Positions 43,301 to 54,100 of a stretch of 64,000 bases of DNA are shown here, piece after piece. The stretch spans positions 10,505,888 through 10,569,887 of the forward strand of contig OZ025219.1 of NCBI GenBank assembly GCA_964019055.1. The letters run 5' to 3'. The notes under the pieces are model-generated. The model saw nothing but the letters and a program-made list of their open reading frames with translations. It was not told the origin of the DNA and made no database searches. The position numbers and the translations under genes were made by a program. Origin of the DNA: Anthopleura xanthogrammica (Eukaryota; Cnidaria; Anthozoa; Actiniaria; Actiniidae). The number at the start of each line of letters is the position of its first letter. The first letter of the stretch is position 1.

Positions 43301-44870
43301 CTATTTTTGGGGAATAAAGGATGCTACCATCATCCCGTAATAACTAGGATGCTCATTTACATACAGGTGTGACTTCCATTTTATGCTTGTCCCACTTTTC
43401 AGCATGCCATCCAACATCACAAATCCTGTGTAACCACAAGACAAGGCTTTGTCGACATACCCAGCAGCTTCTACAAGTAATACTTTTGAGTCTTGACTTG
43501 TGACCCATTTACCGCATGCTTTATCAAATGGTTCAGCTGCTGTCGAAAACCCATATGGACCTGATTTTAAGTGAGTGTGAGCTAGATCGGCACTGATTAG
43601 TATGGCAACTGATTTGTTCAGTGAATCAACAAAATGACGTAGATTACTACCAAGCTGATATAACTCAGGAATCATGATGACATCATCAGTATATCTGCGA
43701 CTCGGATGTGACAAGAAGACAAACTTTGTTTTGCTAAGTACTTCCTTACTGAAGTATATTGGAACAATTTCACCCCAGCGTAAAGGAAATGGTACATCTT
43801 CCTTCCCAGGTGGACCAAAAGCACTAAGAAACGTCAGGTTATTGGAACCCTTCAAGAAGTCCACAATTTTTGATGTCACCTCTGTATCCATGGGAACAGA
43901 CAGATTATAGCAACAAGGGGGGCATACACAATTGTCTGTATCTGCTGACCCATAACCTTGTGGGCTCAGATAGAATACAAAGTCATCTGGGGCTGAGATA
44001 CCATGAGGAGTACTGAGTATAATGACATCGGGGTTTAAGGATTCTATTAACTGACCTACTTGCAATGCTGCATCATGAATCTCCCAGGCTTGTGCTTTAG
44101 CTGTTTTGTTGGTTGTATTGAAATGAGAAGGCGCCAAGGCAATGCCACCTTGTTAAAGAAAAATTCTATTTTAGTAGAGTGAGTGAGTTAAAAATACACA
44201 GGTAGCCCAAACATGTCCTAACTATACCTTTTCACCATCACAACACTAGTGCTGTCACAGTGAGAGGGGGGAGGGGGGTGTCTCAGTTTTGGTTATTCAG
44301 AACACAGGCAGCCCAAACAAGGTTCCTTGGTTTATAAGGGAATGTAATATTTCTAGTGAAACGTCTTATACATTCTATATCATTATTACATTGCCTTTTT
44401 AGCCATACACAGGAACCTTGTTTGGGCTGCCTATGTTAAGAATAGATTTATCATGTTTAATAGATGAAATCCTCAATCCCCCTCCCTCTTTTACCAATGT
44501 AAATATTACGAGTTGGAAAATCAACAAAATAGGTGAATGTGCGATAACGTAATTTGCTTTGCTTGATATCTAAATTTCCAACTAAAAATCTATTGGACAA
44601 TCCAAGAAAGCAAAGTGTCAAAACATATTGTTAAAATGTTTGGCACATTAAATTCACAATGGCAATGTTTACAAACAATATAGATAGGTTCAAACACTTA
44701 TATAGGTTTCATGTTTTGGCATGTAAAGAGCTGTGTCTTGCTGACGGAATAAACCATCAAGCAAGGCATGAAATAAAGAACTTACCATGGGGAAGAATAA
44801 ATGCTCCTTTAAATACCGAATCAACAGAAGAAATGGTGAAGAAAAACCCAACTAAAGCTACGAAAAACAT
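43301..44870 (-). CDS. Secreted LigB-like protein (class III extradiol dioxygenase fold)
   Basis: Two exons on the minus strand, 44870-44786 and 44148-43301, joined GT-AG in phase 1, giving 310 residues. Residues 1 to about 17 form a hydrophobic signal peptide (MFFVALVGFFFTISSV). The mature chain starts with the family hallmark ILPHGGIALAPSH (27-ish to 37), followed by STPHG (74-78), WGEIVPIYF (about 153-161), SADLAHTHLKSGPYGF (215-229, approximate) and NEHPSYYGMMVASFIP near the C-terminus. In LigB-type enzymes two His and a Glu bind the metal and a further His acts as base; here His28, His77, Glu294 and His219 or His221 are the candidates. Close relatives I recall are mainly archaeal and bacterial. 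The substrate is unknown. NTT, NLS, NLT and NKS sequons and a CVCPPCC cluster (about 102-108) fit an extracellular protein. An upstream in-frame Met is less likely because it would bury the signal peptide. Confidence 0.82.
44301..44437. mobile_element. MITE-like element in LigB-like gene intron
   Basis: The terminal inverted repeats AACACAGGCAGCCCAAACAA(GGTTCC) at 44301 and GGAACCTTGTTTGGGCTGCC(TATGTT) ending at 44437 differ at one base in 26. The total is 137 bp. Isolated ends of the same type occur at 44194-44216 (ACACAGGTAGCCCAAACATG) and near 38986 (GCACAGGCAGCCCAACCAGG), so it is a family. Confidence 0.8.
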
Positions 44871-45099
44871 TCTTAATTTACTCGGTTCAAAACCTCTTGT
44901 AGCAAAATAACAAGGCGTTCCACGCAGGTCTAACCACAGGAACCCCAAGACTTCCCATCGATCTCATATCCACAGTATTATTATTGGATGCGGCGTTATA
45001 ATATACAATTTTGAAAGAGGGCATCAGAATTGAATAATGAGATTGCTTAGAAAGAAAATATAAAAATGATGAATATTATATGTGTGTTAGCCGAGTTAG

Positions 45100-45178
45100 G
45101 TGGGGTGAACACTTGTTTCCAGTCCTCTCTCGATGAGGGCATTTTGGACTATGGAAACAAGCCATCTACCGTTTGGTG
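45100..45178. mobile_element. Inverted-repeat element, family D, truncated copy 2
   Basis: It contains GGTGAACACTTGTTTCC, then TCTCTCGATGAGGGCATTTT and ACTATGGAAACAAGCCA. The last two match the right arm of the element at 25600-25767, and the first its left end. The middle of the element is missing. Confidence 0.6.
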
Positions 45179-45686
45179 GTGGGTGCAACGAGGGCTGCAA
45201 AGTTTTGTAAGGCATTATCGTGCTTCAGAGAAAAGAATATAAAATTCCCATGCTGTTCAAAAACTAATGGCTTCTGACGGGTGAATAAAGTTTTATTTTT
45301 GGTAAAATATCGAAGCGGTTACCCTGATATGACCTGAGGCGATGTTGATTGATGTAACATAGTGAGCAAGAAAAGGGGCCGTGAAAATAAGTAATAATCA
45401 ACGTTGCCACTGGGCGGCTTCCTGCTAATAGACTCTTTCATGATCACAGCCGTCATTAGTCTACAATCTCCAGGACAATAATGACAGACTACTCCCTACA
45501 AGACCAGCGATACGTGACTAGAACCACCCATGCGCACTTGATACGGGTTTTCGTGCACTGATGAAGAAAAAGAGCATCCGACCCCTTGGGCTTGCGCACG
45601 AAAATGTCTTGAAATGTGGTTTTGTCGTAGAGGTTTGAGTTATGGCGTTGTACACATAGTGTAAAATTGTCCAGTGGAATTGCATG

Positions 45687-46532
45687 CATGTTGTGTCAAT
45701 TTCAAAACTTAGCCAAGTTTTTTCCGCTAAAGGTTTGTTTGGCGCACCCAGTCTCTTTAATAGGGAAGTGAGAGGTTTAAGTTATGGTGTACGAAAGTCT
45801 TAGGAGTCGATACTTTTGATGCTCACAAAACCATTAACTTTTTTGAATCAAAAACAGCAAAACTTGCCCCATTGAAACCTATTTAAGTCGCTCTTTTAGA
45901 ATTTGGTGGTTTCATTACAAAATTCCAATATTGTGGAATATCCGGAATCGTGGATTGACCTTCTGGATCGGACTTTTTCTAAGAGGAGCGTTGGATGGGC
46001 GACTGCCGGGCACGGTTTGAAATAGACTAAATGCCCGGCAGTCCAAATTTTTGTAAATAATTCCACAAAACAACCCAATTCGATGCCATTGATCTTCTCT
46101 CCGTGAGCTTGATAGAGTTCTATTCTAGGCCTTTTTCTTTTCTCGGTATAGAATACGAACGACTCTCTTCGTGGCACTCAATCAATTTTTATCGACGACT
46201 ACCGGCCGGTTTTATCTGATTGCTATGAGATCATCTAATTCATCTTGCGGACATTCTTATTCCTATCCGTTCATCCAATCTTTCATTCCATGCATCTCGT
46301 GTAGATTGTTATTGCTATGTGTTCATCCAATCCATCTCGTGTAGATTCTTATTCCCATGCCTTCATTCGATCCATCTCGTGTCCCCTCTTTTTCAAAATA
46401 TAGTCGGATATTCCAGATTATGATTGGATACTTAATAATGTTCTTGGTTCATGTTGTGTTAATTCTCAAAACTTAGCCAGGTTTTTGCCGCTAAAGGTTT
46501 TTTTGGCGCTCCCAGTCCCTTAGGGGAGTAAG
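45687..46532. repeat. Pair of about 80-bp direct repeats, 0.76 kb apart
   Basis: The block CATGTTGTGT, TCAAAACTTAGCCA, CCGCTAAAGGTTT, TTTGGCGC occurs at 45687-45768 and again at 46450-46532 in the same orientation with about 10 differences. The interval (45769-46449) has no recognisable coding content. They could be ends of a small retroelement or remnants of a duplication. Confidence 0.65.
46252..46385. repeat. 40-bp minisatellite, about three units
   Basis: CATCTCGT occurs at 46293, 46333 and 46373, exactly 40 bp apart, each preceded by TTCAT(CCAATC or TCGATC)-type sequence and followed by GTAGATT in the first two. Confidence 0.75.
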
Positions 46533-47194
46533 TCTTTATTGTGATGTCCGAGAGATCGTAGAGCCGCCGCCAACATTGCGTGCAGAACCTGGCTAGAAAT
46601 TATATACCACAAAAACCTGTTATTGTGACAAGATTAAAACAATGAATATTGGAAATAAAAAAAAGTGAAGCACAGCACTATCTTCTACAAATCATTGTTA
46701 CCATTGAATTAAAGGCTTTTTTTTAGGTTGTTTTCTAGTATTGTTCAGTGGAAGGAGTTTAAAGGAAGTCAGTTGAGATTCATTTTTTCATCAATAATTT
46801 ACAGAGCGTAAAAACTAACCTAAAAGGGGTCAGGTGTTAGAGAACGTAACACATGGCTCCTTCTCCGCGAAATTCAATTAAGTAAAGAAAAGTATTGTCT
46901 ATTCATACAACACTGGTCAGGGTCGCTATAGACCCCTTGCAGCAATTGTTATAATCAGTTTCCCGTGAAGATTCATTTTGCAATATTACGAGAAACACTT
47001 GTAATGAGAAACGTTTTTCCAAGCATACCGCTGAACTTAAAGTCTGCAGACTCGTAATGTAGCCCTAGCTAACTTGTCTTATTGGAATTTTTTTCAGATC
47101 TTGTATTTTAGACATTTTACTAAGTACCGATGCAATTTCTAGCGAGAACAAAGACATATCATTCCAGCTTGGGGATTATGCTTCCAAGACCATC
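46533..47194. other. Intergenic stretch, no gene seen
   Basis: AT-rich with no recognisable features. Confidence 0.5.
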
Positions 47195-47640
47195 TGCCAT
47201 TGGCCTTGAGTATCTCCAGGTTTTCTCCAGGTTCTCTGAATATCTTCCTTTCGCAAAACCCATGAAGCTACTTTCTAATTAGGTATATGAGTTGGCCATG
47301 CCCTGACTTAATTAAATCGGCCAAGAGGTTGTTTCAGGGTTCTATATGTGAGTTAGCCGTGCCCTGACTTAGATCAGCCAGGAGGTTGTTTCAGGGTTCT
47401 ATATGTGAGTTAGCCGTGCCCTGACTTAGATCAGCCAGGAGGTTGTTTCAGGGTTCGATATGTGAGTTAGCCGTGACCTGACTTAGATCAGCCAGGAGGT
47501 TGTTTCAGGGTTCGATATGTGAGTTAGCCGTGACCTGACTTAGATCAGCCAGGAGGTTGTTTCAGGGTTCGATATGTGAGTTAACTGTGCCCTGACTTAG
47601 ATCAACCCAGAGCCGGTTGTTTCCGGGGGGTTATTCTAGT
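47195..47640 (+). mobile_element. SINE copy whose 3' part is expanded into a 57-bp minisatellite
   Basis: 47205-47290 (TCTCCAGGTTTTCTCCAGGT, then ATATCTTCCTTTCGCAAAAC) matches the SINE body of 8889-9085. The SINE 3' segment (GTGAGTTAGCCGTGCCCTGA, then CTTAGATCAGCC) is then repeated in tandem. Unit starts at 47341, 47398, 47455, 47512 and 47569 are exactly 57 bp apart, with more divergent units at each edge. The three central variants share TTCGATATG, so amplification is ordered along the array. Confidence 0.75.
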
Positions 47641-47928
47641 TGTGACTTTGATCAGCCCAGATTACAGGTTATTTCATGCATGGTATCTAGAATGAATTTG
47701 TTAATAACACGTACATATCAATGAACCAAAGACTCTTTCTCGCGATTAAAACCCAAGCAGCTCTAAATCTAAAATAGGAAAAGCATTAGGTCCAATCCTC
47801 CAGAAAAGGATTTATTTACTTCAGGGCTAATTGTATTTTACTGGAGTATGTTTTCTTGTCATTTACCGGTAGCACTCGAAAAGGGAGTATCAATGATATG
47901 AAGTAGGGCTCAAACACGAAATCGTATT

Positions 47929-47979
47929 ATCGAGGTGCATCGTATTACCGAGGTGCATCGTAGTACCGAGGTGCATCGG
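47929..47979. repeat. 20-bp tandem repeat, three units
   Basis: Three successive copies of CGTATTACCGAGGTGCATCG, with one or two substitutions each. Confidence 0.85.
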
Positions 47980-49650
47980 ATTGAAAGAAAAAAAATGAAC
48001 GCGGACTAATAGGGAATATTCAATTTAGTAGAACCAGTTACCATTAAATTAAAGGGAAGATAACAATCACTACGTGGTTTAAAAAACCTTGTTTTGTTTG
48101 CTCTGCATAAGATCTTTATTTACTTATTTATTTTTATACATCGAGTTTGCTTGAGGGCTTCTAATTTATATGCGTCTGTTTTAACGCTCGTAATTAGATA
48201 ACAAAACATGTTAAGCTCTCCTAGTTTGGAAGTGCTTAATGTACATTTTATCTAGCAGTCAGTTAATAGACATGTTAGTCACCTCCAGTATATGGTAACA
48301 GCTTATCTAAGTTACTATACATTAGACGTCGGTGAATTCTGTAATATATCAATCACTCGGGGGGGTATCTAAGTCTCCCTGAAGCGCTGGCGGGATAGTG
48401 CACGTAACGATTACTATGTCTGAGGGCTAGAGTTATAACATGGATATAATAATGCCATGACGTCATGTCGGTAACTAAGCACGAGTATATACTACTCTTG
48501 AGTAACAATAGGCACTTTGATCCTTACAACTTAAAGCTTTCGTTATCCTGCAGTTATTTAAACAGAAGAGTCGATCCACGACACAATACTATTTAATATA
48601 TGGCTGGTTGCATGGGTTAACAGTATTAGTTAAAATACTAGAGTTATTTTACGGCTTGGCCCATTAGAAACTAGTAACACACAATAAATAGAGCAGATTT
48701 CATATAGCGAGCGCGTGAAAAGCCACGGCACACGGTTACGGCGCGGACACGGCACGGATTGTCCAATGTTTTCATACACGGCACGGCACTGAGACGGTCA
48801 CGACAAAGGGTAGACCGTGCCGTGCGTTTTGCAAACGATAACTGCTCTAGTAGTTGCTACACTAATTCAATTTTTTTTTTCGTTTTACTTTGAGTGTTAC
48901 TCACTATTTTCACGGTCCAAATATAATCACTGTATCGTGCTATTCACTATTACATCATTCAGTAAGAAAGCCTTTATAAGAGAAACACGCATGCGGACGT
49001 TAAACAGCTCTACTTCTATTGTTACATATACATTCTCTTATCGTTCAATTCACTTTACTATTTTGAATATAGATTCATAAGATTCTTAGATCTTTTATCT
49101 TAGATTTGTTCATATTTTTGGGGTTTCAGTATCAATGACGTCACATAGTCCGCCATATGAATTCAACTGTTCGATACGTGTCGGTTATGTTACCGTGAAC
49201 CATTTGCAAAATATTATCATACCACTACTGGGATCCTTTGAAAACTTGTTCAGTGTGATCTGAATAAATAAATCTGATTTTTGAATGAGCATCTATAATA
49301 TTCTATTCCCTTAAAGCAACAAATAATTGAAATAAGAAAGATCGAGAAAATACCATTCTGATTCTGGTAGTGGTAGTAAGATGACGCTATCATGCAAAAG
49401 GTTGTTCATCAGATTTCAAGTGGCGTTAATTGTGAGTACCCAACAAGCTAGTACTCTGAGATTATCCTTCTCATCCATAAATTACCGGTTTAGGCTCATG
49501 TTTGTATCATTGAAGGAAAGGCTCGTTTGAACAGTTAAATCCCTTTCAGTTGCGCAATGTACAATGGCATGCTTTTCAGATTGAGTAGACGTGCACAAGA
49601 ACCTGCATCTCGTACGCCAACACAAGATGTTTCTACACCATCTGGAATCT
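47980..49650. other. Intergenic stretch, no gene seen
   Basis: No supported gene. At 48728-48832 there is a cluster of CACGGCAC/GTGCCGTG inverted motifs in a GC-rich island. A TTAA-type or TATA-type promoter is not evident. Confidence 0.5.
48728..48832. repeat. Cluster of CACGGCAC motifs with inverted copies
   Basis: CACGGCAC-type words occur on the left (48733, 48757), in the middle (48777-48790), and inverted as CCGTGCCGTGCG at the right end. The stretch could form several alternative hairpins. The same vocabulary appears in the minisatellite at 62770-63290. Confidence 0.55.
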
Positions 49651-49654
49651 GGAT

Positions 49655-49905
49655 CGACCACTAACGACCGGTCGGTTCCTACAATCAACGACCACACGGT
49701 AGACCTTCATTGTTCTGAAAATATCTTTTCTTATGCAGATGCTCGACCACTAACGACCGGTCGGTTCCTACAATCAACGACCACACGGTAGACCTTCATT
49801 GTTCTGAAAATCTCTTTTCTCATGCAGATGCTCGACCACTAACGACCGCTCGGTTTCTACAATCAACGGTCACAGTAGACCTCCATTGTTCTGAAAATCT
49901 CTTTT
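49655..49905. repeat. 89-bp tandem repeat, about three units
   Basis: CGACCACTAACGACCGGTCG starts at 49655 and 49744, and a variant at 49833, with an exact 89-bp period. Each unit also has CACGGTAGACCTTCATTGTT and ends in ATGCAGATGCT; the third has a small internal deletion. It lies just downstream of the GPCR 3 stop codon. Confidence 0.9.
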
Positions 49906-49973
49906 CTTGTGCTGTTTCTTAAGTGAGAAATCCCGATACTACTTGCATGGCCGCGTGTATTGAAGTTTAGTTG

Positions 49974-51152
49974 TTAAACGCTCGAAGAATATTCAGACTC
50001 GAAGCGTACATTTTTAGTACCTTTGGGTGTACTTAGCTCTTCTTGGTCGTTGTTTGAGGCCGAGGTAAGTCTTCTGAGCTCAATGTCTTGCTTGTGTGTA
50101 GTGCTACGGCGGTTATCAATCGTGTTCTCTGTGCGCACACTCGGCTGGCCAAGACGGATAGACGCTTTTCTTCCAAACAAAAAGATGCAACGAAACAAGC
50201 CCTTGAACCCTTGTTTGTAATCCTCGCTGAAAATCACGTAAATCAGGAAGTTTACAGCGCCTGTTGAGTGTGCTAGAAGAAGACTTACCAGGTACACGGA
50301 TTGTGGAAAGTAACAAGGGAAGGCGTTACTGAATGATACAAGCAACTGAAGGACGTGCATGGGAAGCCAAAAGATTGCGAATACAACCACTACAGTAATC
50401 AACATCTTGACTACATTCTTTCGAACTTTAAGTTGTAACTTCTTCATCGATCTGTTTGTGTTGCCTGGAATTTGGCGAAGCCACACTGTATAGACGACGC
50501 ATGCGTATAAAAGGGTTATAAGAACTAATGGAATGGCATACAGAAGGATGAAGACGGCAAGAGTGAAGATCGCTGGTGAGCTTTTGGGGTCAAGAGAGGA
50601 GTTCCAATTCTCTTGACAGAAATATGACCCACCATCTTTCTCGATAACCATTACAAACAGCATTGGTAACATCACTACAGTGGACGCAAGCCACACTACA
50701 GTGAGCACCCATTTTGTATTCCCTGATCGCATAGTCGACCTTAGAGGGAACACTATAGCATTGAATCGCTCAATAGCTATAGCAGTTAGAGTGAATATCG
50801 ATGCCGCCATCGTAGCTCCCGATCCAAAACCCAACAACTTACATGTCACCAGGCCAAACCAGCCACCAAACCAGGAAGAATCATTGGTAATGAATGTTAC
50901 AGCTGACGGTGTCATTGCTACTGTAGTCATCAGAAAGTCACTAACTGCCATGTTCGTGATGAGATAGTTGGTTGGTGTTCGCAATCTTCTGTTGCGGTAA
51001 ACCACGCATATTACGAGTAAGTTGCCAGTCAACGACACCATCATAGCAGTAATATAGAGGGTTAGCTTCATGAACCGGGTAATTTGTTCCCCTGTGGCTT
51101 CCGGGCAGGCTCCGCTTCCATTTAAACTTGATAAAGTAGTGTTATTCATCAT
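49974..51152 (-). CDS. Class A (rhodopsin-type) G-protein-coupled receptor 3, NPxxY altered to NFLIY
   Basis: A complete 392-residue seven-transmembrane receptor in one coding exon. The N-terminus has NTT and NGS sequons. Landmarks are GN at 43-44, SD at 71-72, Cys104 with Cys179, ERF at 128-130, Trp154, and TM5 LLYAIPL as in GPCR 1. TM6 reads FWLP (261-264) in place of CWLP. TM7 reads NFLIY (301-305), so the almost invariant Pro is replaced by Phe. The tail of about 80 residues is Arg-, Ser- and Thr-rich. The sequence directly before the ATG on the minus strand is TTTTTTCCCTACAG, a good 3' splice site, so the coding exon probably begins exactly at the start codon after a 5'-UTR intron. The ligand is unknown; the pattern recalls neuropeptide receptors. 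The intact frame suggests a functional but divergent receptor. Confidence 0.92.
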   Translation of the reverse strand: MMNNTTLSSLNGSGACPEATGEQITRFMKLTLYITAMMVSLTGNLLVICVVYRNRRLRTPTNYLITNMAVSDFLMTTVAMTPSAVTFITNDSSWFGGWFGLVTCKLLGFGSGATMAASIFTLTAIAIERFNAIVFPLRSTMRSGNTKWVLTVVWLASTVVMLPMLFVMVIEKDGGSYFCQENWNSSLDPKSSPAIFTLAVFILLYAIPLVLITLLYACVVYTVWLRQIPGNTNRSMKKLQLKVRKNVVKMLITVVVVFAIFWLPMHVLQLLVSFSNAFPCYFPQSVYLVSLLLAHSTGAVNFLIYVIFSEDYKQGFKGLFRCIFLFGRKASIRLGQPSVRTENTIDNRRSTTHKQDIELRRLTSASNNDQEELSTPKGTKNVRFESEYSSSV

Positions 51153-54100
51153 CTGTAGGGAAAAAATAAGAAAATAGATTGATTGTTAGATGAGTAAATT
51201 GAGCTAAAGTATTGCAAGACCTAGAACATTTACAAGACCAATCTTGTGGCCGGTATTTCCGTATTCTGGTGCAGGGTAAACTAAGAAATAATGTCTGTGG
51301 ATGAGACAAGAAAGAAAACACGAAAGAACAAGAGAGAGAGAGAGAGAGACAAAGGGAAGAAAAAAGAGAAAAAAAAGCAAGAAAGAAAGGAAAAAAGCAA
51401 AATGAAAGAAATCAATCAAGAAATAAACTGAGGAAAAAAGATACAAGACAATAGGATTAACCTTATTATATACTGTGCACAGCCACGCGTACCTAAGACA
51501 AAGTTGTCCAAGAATGAAAACAGCAATTTAAAGCCGACGTGTCTAGCGCAAGGTATTCAGTTACAAATCAGTCTCAAGTTGAAATATTGGAACTTGATTG
51601 AACTGATGGTAGAAGAAGAACTGCTCAAATATCTAATTGACAATACTGAATGATATATTTTCAAAGAACCGTGGAAAAGGCGTCTGTTAGCCGTTGTATT
51701 GAATTAAAGGATGAGAAAAATGACAAGCTGAGATAATTTGTTATTATTTCCGACTGTTATGCGGCCTTGAATTGTTCCCTTCGTTCTGGCTCAGCCTCAA
51801 TGGCGACTCGGGTACGAGTAACGGAATCAGCCTTGTCTCTTGAAAAAGATCCCGAATTAAAGACAAAAATTATCTCCGCATTATCATCGATATGTTGGTT
51901 ATTAGTCGTTGTTGCTATGCGGGATATAGTATTTGTGACTGATCTTGTATAAGCCAGGCCAATCAAAGCGCAAACTGTGCGCGATCTTCCAAACGGACAA
52001 CTATCAACTATTGAAACAAGACAAGGAAAGAAAGTCTCATACCTGTGCCTTGGTAACAAAATATACTGTAAGAAAATAATAATAATGATGATAAAAATCG
52101 AATGTAATGTAAAAACTTCTTTGAAAGGATGAGTTAGGTAAAGTGATGATGACTGATGAAGCCGGAGAGTACTCGAACATGCAGCTATAGACTAGACGCG
52201 GTGCATGTGCCTTATAGTCAGCTAACAACACTGATATTATCAAGTTTTAACAAATTTAGCATTTGGAATGTGCCCATTACTATATATCTTCACTTACAAA
52301 CTGCCTTTTAAAACCATGTTTTCATCTTCAAAACCCGCGTTATTAAAAGGTACATTGCGTGTGTGGTTCTAAGGCTTACGTCACATAAACCGGTTTAACC
52401 GGTTTGGCATGTTCGCAGGCAAGTGTTCCACTGATGGACAATTGACTCAAAATGTACAAGCTGTGCGTTAAGAAATATTTCATATTTTCAAGTTATTTGA
52501 ATTTTGGTTTTAAGACTTTATACTGTGACACAAAAAAGCCTAAAGCAAAGCAGCTACGTTCTTGCTCTTATCTTCGTCAATATTGTTATGATTTTGATCA
52601 TTCATATGTTTATCTTCTTGTTATTGGTAAGGTTTAGTAACAAACCTCATGTCCTCTTAATTCAACATACTATCACAATGACACTAAAATTACAAACAAT
52701 ATAAATGAATATTAAAAATATATATAAAACTGAGAAGATATTTAAAAAAAAAAAATAGAGTTTGTACCAATAAGTTTGTATACGACTTGAGGCTCCAACC
52801 AGTATTCCATCAAATGCAAAAGGAAATAATGTTAAAAAAAATATCGCACAAACAAGGAAATTGTATTGTATATAGAATGTATTTTGTCCCCGAGGCGGTA
52901 TGAATAAGAAGTCAATTACGAGGCTAGAAAGCCTAACTACAACTAGGTATACATATGTCTCATTTAACGTAAAGTATTTGTGTCCAAAAGATAAGAGGCT
53001 CATGTCAAAGTGTCATTTTTACGGGTAAATACCGAGAGTGTCGTCCAAAAACTGTAATTATAAGAAAACTGTCGCTGAAGTAAAACAGAGGAACGTCTAA
53101 TGAAATTCGATATTTTTATTCATCGTACATAATATATATCAATTCTTCTCGTATTGTGGGGGATTGATTGATGGAGAATACTCTCTTTCAATCAGGACAA
53201 TCACTGAACAAGAGGTTTAAATTTGTTTAGAGTAAAAGTTCAAGAAATGACTGCTTAACGAAGTCTAAGTTTAGAGATGCTATTATTCAAAGAGACAAAT
53301 GGCTAATTTTCAACTGCGCTAAATGAGAGAAATGAATACGAGGGGGAGGGAGAAAATTACTGAATAGAAATGAAAACCACTGAGATGTGAGGGAAAGAGA
53401 TAGTTAAATCTTTATTCAGGGGAAACGAAGTCTTTAACCAGGCCGAACTCTTATGTCAAAAAAAAAATCCCCAAAACCGGCAAGGACCGAATTGAATCTT
53501 CGATTTTTTCTCCGCTCTCTCGATCTCTCTTTTTCCTTCTTGTTCTAGAATCATGAACTTATTTTAAGATTTGTCGTTGAATATCCTGCCAGTTAGATAG
53601 AACCGAGATAAGCAGTTGTGATTTTTCGCCAAACTCATCGGCCTGATCTGGTTTTTAATTTATTTTCGATAGCGCACTGGAAGCACATTTGTTTGGAATT
53701 GACCGACGAAGACAAAAAAAAAAAAAAAAAAAAAATCAAGGTGATATGCCAGGAACGAATTTGTAGATCATGGAGAATTTCGCTGTGTAAATTTTAACTT
53801 CGATTCGCCTCTCAAAAGTGCTAGTTTTTTCGCGTTTCCAAAGCTAAGCAAATAGAAATGTATAAACATTGCCCTTGTTATTTGTCAGTGGAAAAAGTCG
53901 CTCTTACACAAAATGAACAACTCACCTTTTTTGTCAGCTAATTCTGTAGAGTCAAATTGCGTTGAAGTTTCGAAATTCAACTTGTTTGAACAACCGCGCG
54001 GTCTGTTGCATTTGCTGTTCGCTGGCTGGCATGAACTTCGAGAAAAGGAAAGGCTAGATCCCTCTCTGGTCAATTTCCCCTCTCCTAATTAAGATTTCTA

